Below the pieces are notes generated by a model. It did not search any database, had not been told where the DNA came from, and saw only the letters and a program-made list of their open reading frames with translations. This document shows positions 8,035 to 16,332 of a DNA stretch of 64,000 nucleotides, piece by piece; the stretch's first letter is position 1, and each line of letters starts with the position of its first letter. The position numbers and the translations under genes are program-made. The stretch comes from Salipaludibacillus sp047795645 (lineage in GTDB: Bacteria; Bacillota; Bacilli; Bacillales; Salisediminibacteriaceae), in assembly GCF_047795645.1 (NCBI RefSeq), contig NZ_CP181045.1:4898001-4962000 (forward strand). The letters run 5' to 3'.

Positions 8035-9951
8035 ATGTTTACTTTTCCATCTTTATTCCATCATGCAGCCCTGAAAATTTCTTTATTTTACCTTTTGTTA
8101 GGAATCCTATGGATAACTGTTTCAGATGGCTTAGTCGATCATTATATAACGAACTCGAAAATTGCTTTAATTATCCATACGACAAAAGGGGTAGGCTATG
8201 TTGTTGTAACATCAATTCTCCTCTATATTTTGATAAAAATTTATTTTAATAAGAACGAACAAATTCATGAAAAGCTAATTGATGAAAAGAAGCAAAGGAT
8301 TGAAGTCCTTACCAGTTCGAGAAAGATTTTGGAAAGTATTAGTGATGCGTTCTTTTCAGTAGATGAAACCTTTGCTTTTACTTACATGAACAATGAAGCG
8401 AAACGATTATTAGGCAGAAAAACAAATGAAAATTTAATCGGTAAAAACCTTTGGAAAGAATTTCCTGATTTAATGGAAACAAAAATTCATTCTGCCTTAC
8501 TTATTGCAAATCAAGAGTATACTAATCAGTCATTTGAAGAGTTTTATAAGAGTCAATCGTCATGGTTTGATGTCAGGGTATTTCCTTCTGGAAAAGGAGT
8601 TTCTGTATTCTTTTTAAATGTGAATGAACGTAAAAAACATGAAGCCGAATTGGAACACCTTCTTCAATTTGATTATATGACAGGGTTACCTAATCGTTTT
8701 AGCTTAACAAGAGATGCAGAAGATATGCTTGCTAAAGCGGTTAAAAGAGAATCAAAGCTAGCACTAATAGTTATTGATATTAACCGCTTTAAAACAATAA
8801 ATGATACGTTTGGTCACCATATTGGTGATGAATTGTTGAAACAGGTAGCTAAAAGATTGGAATCTACTTCGGAGCAACTACCTATTCAAGTTTATCGTAA
8901 TGGTGGAGATGAATTCTCATTACTTTATCAAGATGTGCAATCGTTCGAAATATTGAACAAAGTATTAGCAAGTGTGGTTAAGGAGTTAAGTAAACCATTT
9001 GAATTGAATGGTCAGCATATCGTTGTTGATGTAAGTGTAGGAATTTCTATTTTCCCTGATGATTCAGTGGATGCTCATACGCTTTTTCAACATGCAGCCA
9101 TGGCTATGTACTTAGCAAAAGAAGAAGCCGGAGTAAGCATACAATTTTATTTAAACGGTCTTAGTCACCATATAGACTCCTTCCGTCTTGAACACGATTT
9201 GACAAAAGCATTGGAAAATAACGAAATATATTTACAATATCAGCCTAGATATGACTTGAAGAAAAAAAAGGTTGTTGGAGTTGAAGCTTTGGTACGTTGG
9301 AATCATCCAATAAATGGACGAATTCCTCCGTTAGATTTTATTCCGATTGCTGAAAAAACCGGCTATATCATTCGATTAGGGGAATGGATTATTGCAGAAT
9401 CGTTTTCTCAATTGAAGGAGTGGGAAAAGCAAGGAATTCGTTTGGAGATGTCCATAAACTTATCGGCAAACCAAATAAGGAAAAGTAATTTCGTTGATGA
9501 TGTGAGGATGTTACTAGACAAATATAGTGTTGAACCGAATAGAATTGAATTTGAGATAACTGAAACAGTGTTAATGTATCATATCGAAACCAGCTTAGCC
9601 ACCATCAAAGAGTTGAAGAAATTAGGATGTAGAATTGCTTTGGATGATTTTGGGACGGGTTATTCTTCATTGAATTATTTGAAAACGATTCCAACAGATT
9701 ATGTCAAGATTGATCGTTCCTTTATGAGTGAGGTTCCAGGAAATAAAGTGGATTCTGCAATCGTCGAAACAATTATTCATTTAGCAAGGCAACTAGGGAT
9801 TTATGTAATCGCTGAAGGAATTGAAACAGAAGAGATGATCGACTTTTTAAAGAAGCATAAATGCGATGGTATTCAAGGGTACTTCATAAGTCGACCAGTA
9901 GATTCAATAGATGTACCTTCACTTATAAATAGATCATATCTAATATCATGA
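8035..9951 (+). CDS. Membrane GGDEF-EAL cyclic-di-GMP enzyme with PAS domain
   Basis: Makes and/or degrades cyclic di-GMP. Two N-terminal membrane helices (about 10-30 and 45-70) are followed by a PAS domain (about 95-200), a GGDEF domain (RNGGDEF at about 286-292) and an EAL domain (GVEALVRW at about 414). The catalytic GGDEF is intact, but no RxxD inhibitory site precedes it. EAL motifs FEITET, ALDDFGTGYSS, KIDRSF and AEGIET are intact, so phosphodiesterase activity is expected and cyclase activity is possible. I place the start at ATG 8035, eight bases after GAGGAG; the upstream GTG at 8026 overlaps that box. Confidence 0.9.
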   Translation: MFTFPSLFHHAALKISLFYLLLGILWITVSDGLVDHYITNSKIALIIHTTKGVGYVVVTSILLYILIKIYFNKNEQIHEKLIDEKKQRIEVLTSSRKILESISDAFFSVDETFAFTYMNNEAKRLLGRKTNENLIGKNLWKEFPDLMETKIHSALLIANQEYTNQSFEEFYKSQSSWFDVRVFPSGKGVSVFFLNVNERKKHEAELEHLLQFDYMTGLPNRFSLTRDAEDMLAKAVKRESKLALIVIDINRFKTINDTFGHHIGDELLKQVAKRLESTSEQLPIQVYRNGGDEFSLLYQDVQSFEILNKVLASVVKELSKPFELNGQHIVVDVSVGISIFPDDSVDAHTLFQHAAMAMYLAKEEAGVSIQFYLNGLSHHIDSFRLEHDLTKALENNEIYLQYQPRYDLKKKKVVGVEALVRWNHPINGRIPPLDFIPIAEKTGYIIRLGEWIIAESFSQLKEWEKQGIRLEMSINLSANQIRKSNFVDDVRMLLDKYSVEPNRIEFEITETVLMYHIETSLATIKELKKLGCRIALDDFGTGYSSLNYLKTIPTDYVKIDRSFMSEVPGNKVDSAIVETIIHLARQLGIYVIAEGIETEEMIDFLKKHKCDGIQGYFISRPVDSIDVPSLINRSYLIS

Positions 9952-9954
9952 TAT

Positions 9955-9991
9955 GAGCTGTGAGCTAGTAGCTTCGGTTTTTTTCATGTAG
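9955..9991 (+). terminator. Weak terminator after the GGDEF-EAL gene
   Basis: Short GAGCT/AGCTT-type stem followed by seven T residues (around 9977-9984). The stem is poor. Confidence 0.4.
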
Positions 9992-10037
9992 AATAATAAA
10001 TATAATCCTTATTTATATTTGCAGGAGGAGCCAACTA

Positions 10038-10331
10038 TTGTCAAAACAGAATAAACGTATGAGAAAGCGATTGGAAGAAGGAAGAACAGCTTTTATTGTA
10101 AAAGAAGGTCTTTATCATTTTGGAGTAAAGTTATGGGTTTTGTATTTGATCGTAACGTATATGATTTCTTATCGTTTTGATCCATCATTATTTGTTGTTC
10201 GTGGAGAATTGATACGAAGCGGAATATATTTGTTAGCCTTCCTTGCGATAGGTAGTTATTGGGGATTTTTCTGGTTCCAAATGCATACTGCTGACAAAAA
10301 ACGAGAAAATGACAAAAGTAAATCAGAGTGA
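10038..10331 (+). CDS. Small membrane protein of unknown function
   Basis: 97 residues: a basic N terminus (about 1-28), two hydrophobic helices (about 33-50 and 62-82) and a charged Lys-rich tail. I do not recognise the family. The TTG start at 10038 is supported by AGGAGGAG at the usual distance. The stop codon lies inside the bidirectional terminator shared with splB. Confidence 0.65.
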   Translation: MSKQNKRMRKRLEEGRTAFIVKEGLYHFGVKLWVLYLIVTYMISYRFDPSLFVVRGELIRSGIYLLAFLAIGSYWGFFWFQMHTADKKRENDKSKSE

Positions 10332-10352
10332 CGTAAAGCGTCACTCTGATTT
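10320..10352. terminator. Bidirectional terminator between membrane protein gene and splB
   Basis: Perfect 14-bp inverted repeat, arms 10320-10333 and 10339-10352, ending in A and T runs. Confidence 0.8.
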
Positions 10353-10353
10353 A

Positions 10354-11382
10354 CTATGTGAAATATTCAATTTTTGCTTCAGGAAAATATTGCTCCTGAT
10401 AGTGATGAAGATGGTACTGAATAGCTTCTTGCTCATCTGTTTGGTAAACATATTTTCCGATTCCGTATTTTCCCCACTTATATTTGCGTTTTTCCTCATC
10501 TAGTTCTAGTTTGGTCATTGGATAATTTTTTTGAATTACACGTTTTGCGGGTTTAGTAAAACGATGTTGAATCAATTCAAAAGTCATTCCTTCGCGAAAT
10601 TTCTCAGGAAGATGCTCATCGAGCAATTGAAACATTTTCAAATAGCCTTCCTCCCACCCCTCATGTAAGTAGATGGGGGCGATGATAAAACCTAGTGGAT
10701 AACCAGCTTCGGCTACCTTTGCTGCGGCCTTAATTCTTTCAGTTAAAGGGGAAGTTCCATGTTCAAAGTTTCGAATCACATAATCAGCATTGATACTGAA
10801 GCGGAAGCGCGTTTTTCCTCTATGGTCTGCATCTAATAAATGATCGATATGATGATATTTAGTTACGAAACGAAGCTTCCCGTAGTCAGATTTCCCAAAA
10901 TGTTCAATTGCCTGTTTTAACGAATGGGTTAAATGGTCGATTCCTACAATATCAGACGTACAAGCAGCTTCAAAACGCGTTTCTTTAGGCGCACGTTCCG
11001 CCATATAGGAATCTGCTGCGTCTAGAATTTCATCCACATTCACATAAGTTCGAATGTAGGGTTTGCTTCCCATCGTTGTTTGTAAGTAGCAGTATTGGCA
11101 ATGTCCCATACATCCTGTAGCTAATGGGATTGCATATTCAGCAGAAGGTTTCGACGTATCAAATTTCAATGTTTTTCGGATTCCAACCACGAGTGTTGAC
11201 TTAGCATTTCTATATTTTTGTAAATCATTTTTTCCTGGGATGTTTCTTACTTGATTATGAGATGTTGTTTCTCTGATTTCGATCCCCATTGCTTCGAATT
11301 TAGTTTTTAATTGTCTTCCTAAAGCATATTCTAATGCGTCTGGTTCAATATATACGAGTTGTGGTACAAAAGGTTCGATCAT
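10354..11382 (-). CDS. splB: Spore photoproduct lyase (radical SAM)
   Basis: Repairs the 5-thyminyl-5,6-dihydrothymine lesion that forms in UV-irradiated spore DNA, during germination. 342 residues, the same length as B. subtilis SplB. The radical SAM cluster motif is CMGHCQYC (Cys91, Cys95, Cys98) and the extra catalytic Cys is Cys141 in EAACTSDIVG. VPQLVYIEP and AEYAIPLATG are near-identical to the family. It overlaps splA by 4 bp (ATGA), so the two are one operon. Confidence 0.97.
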   Translation of the reverse strand: MIEPFVPQLVYIEPDALEYALGRQLKTKFEAMGIEIRETTSHNQVRNIPGKNDLQKYRNAKSTLVVGIRKTLKFDTSKPSAEYAIPLATGCMGHCQYCYLQTTMGSKPYIRTYVNVDEILDAADSYMAERAPKETRFEAACTSDIVGIDHLTHSLKQAIEHFGKSDYGKLRFVTKYHHIDHLLDADHRGKTRFRFSINADYVIRNFEHGTSPLTERIKAAAKVAEAGYPLGFIIAPIYLHEGWEEGYLKMFQLLDEHLPEKFREGMTFELIQHRFTKPAKRVIQKNYPMTKLELDEEKRKYKWGKYGIGKYVYQTDEQEAIQYHLHHYQEQYFPEAKIEYFT

Positions 11383-11660
11383 AAATCAAAGGCCTCGTGT
11401 AGAGGGGAAATTCCTGCTTGATTTTCATCACTACTTGCAAAAATTTCGCGATATTCATCTTCAGCTTCACCATAACTCGAGTAAATCGCAAATTCATCGG
11501 TTAAAGGATAATACTCATCCATAAAAAAGAGAGATAATTCACCTGGATGATAAGGGTTTTCTACGATATTTGCACCTTGAATATGTGCGACAGATTGTGT
11601 GTGTGGATTGCGTTGAATGACATATACTTGGTCACCAGAATGATATTGGTTGTTAGTCAT
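11379..11660 (-). CDS. splA: SplA, transcriptional regulator of the spl operon
   Basis: 93-residue TRAP-like regulator; in B. subtilis SplA dampens splAB expression. GDQVYVIQRNPHTQSVAHIQ and NPYHPGELSLFFMDEYYPL are the recognisable family segments. The C-terminal tail is longer than in B. subtilis (79 residues). A GAGGGAG ribosome site precedes the ATG and the gene runs into splB with a 4-bp overlap. Confidence 0.92.
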   Translation of the reverse strand: MTNNQYHSGDQVYVIQRNPHTQSVAHIQGANIVENPYHPGELSLFFMDEYYPLTDEFAIYSSYGEAEDEYREIFASSDENQAGISPLHEAFDL

Positions 11661-11697
11661 AATTATTACTCCCTCGTAGATTAATTAGATTTCTTTT

Positions 11698-11727
11698 TAT
11701 CATTAGAGAGAAAGGGGATTGTTATGC
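11698..11727 (-). promoter_or_regulatory. Candidate sigma-G promoter for splAB
   Basis: Read on the minus strand, GCATA (11727-11723) is followed after 18 bp by AATGATA (11704-11698), a partial match to the forespore sigma-G pattern. splAB is a sigma-G operon in B. subtilis. The -10 match is only moderate. Confidence 0.4.
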
Positions 11728-11741
11728 GTGGAAAAAATATC

Positions 11742-11836
11742 ATTAGAAAAACTTGCCTTGTCGCCAAGTCCGTCATGGCGAAAGCCTTAGTTTATCTTAT
11801 ACTTTAATCCATAGGGAAGTTAAACATTTTTAAAGT
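11742..11836 (-). repeat. Dispersed repeat element, copy 1 (tandem with copy 2)
   Basis: 95-bp unit, nearly identical to the adjacent copy 2 and to copies near 40.6 kb and 56.9 kb. Minus-strand reading gives TTTAAC-N17-TATAAG, then a hairpin with a T run. This copy has a G-G mismatch in the hairpin stem, so its terminator is probably weaker. Confidence 0.85.
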
Positions 11837-11932
11837 GTTAGAAAAACTTGGCTTGTCGCCAAGTCCGTCATGGCGAAAGCCTTAGTTTATCTTATACTTT
11901 AATCCATTAGGGAAGTTAAACATTTTTAAAGT
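11837..11932 (-). repeat. Dispersed repeat element, copy 2
   Basis: 96-bp unit directly abutting copy 1; a third partial start follows at 11933-11943. On the minus strand it carries TTTAAC-N18-TATAAG (11920-11915 and 11896-11891), then CTTGGC-5 nt-GCCAAG-TTTTTCT. Confidence 0.85.
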
Positions 11933-11937
11933 ATTAG

Positions 11938-11964
11938 AAAAACGACAGTCATGAAAGACTGCCG
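11938..11964 (-). terminator. Terminator after the phasin-like gene
   Basis: Minus-strand stem GGCAGTC/GACTGTC with a 6-nt loop, followed by GTTTTT at the edge of the repeat element. Confidence 0.65.
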
Positions 11965-11993
11965 CTAATTTGGTGTATGAATTTTTGCCATGT

Positions 11994-12320
11994 CTAATCA
12001 TCTTGTTTAGGATCATTATCCACTTGATCAGTTAGTTTCTTTTCCAGTTGATCTACGCGTTCTTGTAGTTGCAAGAATTCTTCTCTCGAGATGATATTTA
12101 AATCATCCATAATAGAACGCATTTTTTCTTTTGAGCGCTGGTTCCATTGTTCCTCTGTTTCTTCTCCCTTTTTTAGCAGAGATTGATACAATTCGTCAGC
12201 TTCCTTCGGTGTTACTTTCCCTTTAGCAAGCAAGTCATCAACATATTTATCCACTTTTTCCTTGCTCGAAACTGCAGCACCTATACCGAGTAAAAATCCT
12301 GTTTTTAACAAATTACTCAT
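11994..12320 (-). CDS. Phasin-family / PHA-granule-like coiled-coil protein
   Basis: 108 residues: a hydrophobic N terminus (LLKTGFLLGIGAAV), then helical, highly charged sequence with a heptad-like C-terminal segment (EEFLQLQERVDQLEKKL). This resembles the small phasin/polyhydroxyalkanoate granule-associated family often found next to UbiB-like kinases in Bacillales. No PHA synthase gene is in the window, so a role in PHA granules is unsupported here. It lies 13 bp downstream of the UbiB-family gene on the same strand, so they form an operon. Confidence 0.7.
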   Translation of the reverse strand: MSNLLKTGFLLGIGAAVSSKEKVDKYVDDLLAKGKVTPKEADELYQSLLKKGEETEEQWNQRSKEKMRSIMDDLNIISREEFLQLQERVDQLEKKLTDQVDNDPKQDD

Positions 12321-12333
12321 CTAATAAACCTCC

Positions 12334-13980
12334 TTAGTGATTTTGTTCTCTATATTTATCCACCCACCATTTATGAAATAGGAAAGTGGTAATACATATG
12401 ATGAAAGTGATGATAGTAAGAATAAGCGCAATCAATTGTATAGAAGAATCAGCGACCAGTATAGTTAAAAGTAGAAAAGTTACCATAATAAAAAAAGTTA
12501 GTGATGATCCGATCATCATCAGCACAAATCTTTGATGGTCAAATGATCTCCATTGACGCCGTTCTTCAGAATTTCTTTGATAAGAAGGTTCTTCTAGCCA
12601 CTTATTTATATTACGTGGGATCGATAGAAAAGGTTTCACTGAGTCTTTTAAAAGTTGCATTTGTATGCTTGCATGATCCTCTTCCTTTTCTTCTAACCAT
12701 TCCATCACCACTGGTTTTCCTAGCTCTAAAAAATCAATTTTTGGATCAATAATCGTTAGTACACCAACACCGATCGAAGCAGAACGTCCTAAAAATGCAA
12801 ATTCAGCAGGTAATTGGATTGGTTGTTCACGGACGATTTCTTGAAGATCTTGAAAAATTTCTTCCATCGCACCCTGATCCAAATCTTTCAAGCCTTGATC
12901 CAAATACAGATCTACATAAGTTTTTAATAAAGACGAAAGTTTACCCTTATTAGCATGGGGAAGAAGAAACCCCAATTCTTGCAATTGGTCGATGACAAGT
13001 TGATAATCATCTAGCACAAAACCTTGAATCATTCTTCTGATTTTTGCAGAATCTTCGCGAGAAATTTCTCCTACCATACCGAAATCGAGAATAACAATCG
13101 TTCCATCTTTCGTAATTAATATATTTCCCTGATGTGGGTCAGCGTGAAACATCCCATAATCCAATAATTGATCAACAAAGAACTGAAATAACCGACGTGC
13201 AGCACCTTGACGGTCAATATGATGTTTTTTGAAATAAGCTATATCCGTTACTTTCTGTCCTTCTACCCATTCCATGACGAGAACACGGCGAGTGCAGTAC
13301 TCCTCATAAAATTGAGGAATGTAATAATTTTTACTATCGTGGAATTTTTTGTAGAAATATTGTCCATTTTTCAATTCTTTATGATAATTTAATTCATTTC
13401 CAACGATAGAAACGACTTCTTTATAAAGGGCTTTTGTATCCATTTCTTTTCCGAACTTCGTAAATACACGAGTAATCCATAAGACTAAGCGCAGTGCTTT
13501 AAAGTCAGTTTTAATAATTTTATCAATATTGTATCGTTGTATTTTTATGGCGACGTCTTGACCGTTGTGTAACTTTCCTTTGTATACTTCTCCAATCGAA
13601 GCTGACGCAACTGGCTTATCACTTAATTCGGCAAGATAATTTTCTAATTCTTGTCCCCATTCTTTCTCTAATATTTTCTTTGAAATATTCGCCGGAACAG
13701 GAGGTACTTGATCGATGAGATCAGATAGTTCATTTAAAAATACTTCAGGCATAATATCTGCTCTTGTGCTTAGAAACTGTCCAACTTTTATCATTAAGCC
13801 TTCCAACTTAATTGCTTTTTCTCGGTACTCTGCTGCTTGTTTTGTCAATAATTTTTCCCATTTTTTTTTGGTTTCAGTATCCCATGTTTTATTTCGTTTA
13901 TTAAAAACATATAGTTGTGATACAAATTTTATGAACATTGTTACGATGATTAAGATGCGATAGAATGAGAAGTTTTTCAC
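12334..13980 (-). CDS. UbiB/ABC1/ADCK-family atypical protein kinase-like ATPase
   Basis: 548-residue member of the UbiB (AarF) family, tied in other organisms to quinone or lipid metabolism at the membrane. The KxGQ signature appears as KVGQFLSTRADIMP, followed by the Ala-rich VASASIGEVYKG nucleotide loop, catalytic HADPHQGN and the metal-binding LDFGMVG. Two hydrophobic helices occur near the C terminus (about 485-540). The frame is open to a TTG at 13998, but AGGAGG lies inside that stretch and places the start at GTG 13980. In a menaquinone user the substrate is unclear. Confidence 0.88.
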   Translation of the reverse strand: MKNFSFYRILIIVTMFIKFVSQLYVFNKRNKTWDTETKKKWEKLLTKQAAEYREKAIKLEGLMIKVGQFLSTRADIMPEVFLNELSDLIDQVPPVPANISKKILEKEWGQELENYLAELSDKPVASASIGEVYKGKLHNGQDVAIKIQRYNIDKIIKTDFKALRLVLWITRVFTKFGKEMDTKALYKEVVSIVGNELNYHKELKNGQYFYKKFHDSKNYYIPQFYEEYCTRRVLVMEWVEGQKVTDIAYFKKHHIDRQGAARRLFQFFVDQLLDYGMFHADPHQGNILITKDGTIVILDFGMVGEISREDSAKIRRMIQGFVLDDYQLVIDQLQELGFLLPHANKGKLSSLLKTYVDLYLDQGLKDLDQGAMEEIFQDLQEIVREQPIQLPAEFAFLGRSASIGVGVLTIIDPKIDFLELGKPVVMEWLEEKEEDHASIQMQLLKDSVKPFLSIPRNINKWLEEPSYQRNSEERRQWRSFDHQRFVLMMIGSSLTFFIMVTFLLLTILVADSSIQLIALILTIITFIICITTFLFHKWWVDKYREQNH

Positions 13981-14139
13981 AAATGATCCTCCTGTCAATT
14001 CAACTACTACACTGTATCTGTTTCATACCCGATAATAATAAGAATTATGTCACTATTATACTACATTAATAAGTGAATTCTCTAAAAAACACTCATCGAA
14101 TTCAAAGATGGAAATTTGTAAAAGATTTAAATAAGACAT

Positions 14140-14169
14140 TTGACGACTGTATAAACATTAGTTTATTAT
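14140..14169 (+). promoter_or_regulatory. Sigma-A promoter and palindromic operator candidate for psuKG
   Basis: TTGACG (14140-14145), an 18-bp spacer and TATTAT (14164-14169). The spacer and -10 hold the inverted repeat ATAAAC-ATTA-GTTTAT (14151-14166), a likely repressor site. Confidence 0.6.
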
Positions 14170-14214
14170 AGAGGTGAGATTGGTAGTATATTAAAAAGAA
14201 GAGGAGCCAACTAA

Positions 14215-15315
14215 ATGAATGAAAGGGAGCAGGTAATATTAGACTTGATTCGAAATAATCCGTATATTACCCAACTGGATCTTGCTGAACGCTTGAACTT
14301 ATCAAGATCAGCAATTGCAGGTTACATTTCAACTTTAACCAAAGCCGGACATATCATTGGGCGTGCCTACGTATTAAATGAATCAAGAAAGGTTCTGTGT
14401 ATTGGTGGAGCAAATATCGATCGCAAAGCAAAGTTAGTTCAAGATTTTCAATGGCAAGACTCCAATCCTGTCCATGTAAGCGACTCAGCGGGTGGCGTTG
14501 CAAGAAACATTGCAGAAAATTTGTCTAAACTTCTTATTCCAACGTCGCTCCTAACAGTGATAGGAAACGATCAAGCAAGTGAAGTTATTTGGGAATCTTC
14601 TTCATTGATTGACCGGTCCCCATCTATAGAAAAACAAGGTCAAAGAACAGGTACTTACACGGCAGTGTTAAACAATGACAATGAGATGGTATTTGCTTTA
14701 GCAGATATGGATATTTATGATTCGGTATCAACGGAAGACTTGAACTTAGCCAGTAGTCATCTTCGTGCTGCTGAGATGTTAATCTTAGACACGAACTTTC
14801 CTAAAAATGTATTGCGAGAAATAATCCAAAATAAGCAAAAAGATCAAGTATTGGCTCTTGTTCCTGTTTCTTCGAAAAAAATGAATCGAGTACCGGATTC
14901 ATTGGAACAAATCGATTTCATTATTTTTAATGAAGAGGAACTGAAATCAGCTTCAAAGAGATATTTGATAGATTCTTCTTTGGATACTATCGAACAAATG
15001 GATGAAATTTTAAAGTTAGGTGTTAAAAATGTCATTGTTACTAATGGAAAAAATGGAGTTACATTTAAAACTGAAATGGGCGAGCATGGATCTCTGGCAG
15101 CATTACCTGTATCTGTGAAAGATGTGACGGGAGCCGGTGATGCTTTTGCAGCTGGCGTTATTTACGGACTGTATCACGAACTACCGTTAAGAGAGGCTTG
15201 CAAGTATGGCATTCAATTAGCGAAATTTACTATAGAAACAGACGAGTCCGTTGCAAAAAATCTTAATGAAACGTTTTTCATGGACAAAGATCCATTGGAA
15301 CAAGGAGGAGAATAA
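14215..15315 (+). CDS. psuK: Pseudouridine kinase with N-terminal HTH (PfkB family)
   Basis: Phosphorylates pseudouridine to pseudouridine 5'-phosphate. Residues about 1-55 form a winged-helix segment (QLDLAERLNLSRSAIAGYISTLTKAGHIIGRAYVL). A PfkB sugar-kinase domain follows from about 60, with IGGANIDRKA, the GGVARNIAENLSKL substrate motif and the catalytic DVTGAGDAFAAG (about 303-314). 366 residues, matching the HTH-fused form. It ends 1 bp before psuG. The fused HTH suggests that it may control its own operon. Confidence 0.9.
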   Translation: MNEREQVILDLIRNNPYITQLDLAERLNLSRSAIAGYISTLTKAGHIIGRAYVLNESRKVLCIGGANIDRKAKLVQDFQWQDSNPVHVSDSAGGVARNIAENLSKLLIPTSLLTVIGNDQASEVIWESSSLIDRSPSIEKQGQRTGTYTAVLNNDNEMVFALADMDIYDSVSTEDLNLASSHLRAAEMLILDTNFPKNVLREIIQNKQKDQVLALVPVSSKKMNRVPDSLEQIDFIIFNEEELKSASKRYLIDSSLDTIEQMDEILKLGVKNVIVTNGKNGVTFKTEMGEHGSLAALPVSVKDVTGAGDAFAAGVIYGLYHELPLREACKYGIQLAKFTIETDESVAKNLNETFFMDKDPLEQGGE

Positions 15316-15316
15316 T

Positions 15317-16234
15317 ATGAGTTTAACTAATTATTTAGTGTATTCACCTGAAGTGGAAGAAGCAAAAAAAGTGGGAACTCCAATTGTAGCATTAGAGTCA
15401 ACGATTATTGCACATGGCATGCCTTATCCACAAAACATTGAAACTGCTACAAAGGTTGAAGAAATTATTCGTGAGAAAGGTGCCGTCCCTGCTACGATTG
15501 CGATTATTGATGGGAAAATAAAAGTAGGTTTGACGAGTGATGAATTGACCTTGTTAGGACGGGCTTCCGATGTAGAAAAGGTCAGCCGAAGAGATTTATC
15601 AGCGGTATTGGCAATGAAAAGAATGGGCGCAACAACAGTTGCAGCGACAATGATTTGTGCGGAATTAGCTGGAATAAAGATATTCGTAACTGGTGGGATA
15701 GGTGGCGTTCATCGAGGTGGACAAGAAACAATGGATGTTTCTGCAGATTTACAAGAACTTGCTAAAACAAACGTTGCGGTCGTATGTGCAGGAGCTAAAT
15801 CAATATTGGATATTGAATTAACGTTAGAGTATCTAGAAACATATGGCGTCCCCGTTATAGGTTATCAAACGGATGAATTTCCAGCTTTCTACACTCAATC
15901 GAGTGGATTTGGTGTTGATGTAGCTGCGAAATCTGCAGAAGAGATTGCTGATATGTTGAAGGTGAAATGGGATTTGAATCTTTCAGGTGGGATGGTTATT
16001 GGAAATCCCGTCCCATCAGGTGATGAGATGGATCCAATTCTAATTAAAGGAATAATTGATGAGGCACTTGAAGCGGCTAAAAAAGAAAAAATCAGTGGCA
16101 AAGGAACAACACCGTTTCTATTGGATCGTCTAAAAAATAAAAGTAATGGAGCAACACTAAAAACAAATATATCGCTAGTTGAAAATAATGCGAGAGTTGG
16201 AGCTGACATTGCTGTAGCTCTTCAAAATAAATAG
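15317..16234 (+). CDS. psuG: Pseudouridine-5'-phosphate glycosidase
   Basis: Splits pseudouridine 5'-phosphate (C-C glycosidic bond) into uracil and ribose 5-phosphate. The 305-residue sequence has the family segments ALESTIIAHGMPYPQN, VSRRDLSAVLA, FVTGGIGGVHRGG and GMVIGNPVP. The start is ATG 15317, preceded by AAGGAGG at 15302-15308 inside the end of psuK; a longer in-frame extension from 15251 has no ribosome site. Coupled to psuK as a two-gene operon. Confidence 0.94.
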   Translation: MSLTNYLVYSPEVEEAKKVGTPIVALESTIIAHGMPYPQNIETATKVEEIIREKGAVPATIAIIDGKIKVGLTSDELTLLGRASDVEKVSRRDLSAVLAMKRMGATTVAATMICAELAGIKIFVTGGIGGVHRGGQETMDVSADLQELAKTNVAVVCAGAKSILDIELTLEYLETYGVPVIGYQTDEFPAFYTQSSGFGVDVAAKSAEEIADMLKVKWDLNLSGGMVIGNPVPSGDEMDPILIKGIIDEALEAAKKEKISGKGTTPFLLDRLKNKSNGATLKTNISLVENNARVGADIAVALQNK

Positions 16235-16272
16235 TAAATAATATTATGACAATGCGATTGTTTTAAGACCAA

Positions 16273-16324
16273 GAAAAAGCCGAAAAGATCTCTTAAACTA
16301 AAGAGCCTTTTTCGGCTTTTATTT
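16273..16324. terminator. Bidirectional terminator between psuG and ABC permease gene
   Basis: Long imperfect stem AAAAAGCCGAAAAGA.../...CCTTTTTCGGCTTTT centred near 16298, with A/T runs at both ends; it serves convergent genes. Confidence 0.75.
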
Positions 16325-16332
16325 AGATTGCA

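Noticed and set aside
15251..15316. Longer PsuG start
   Set aside because: The extension lies within psuK, has no ribosome site, and AAGGAGG sits directly ahead of ATG 15317.
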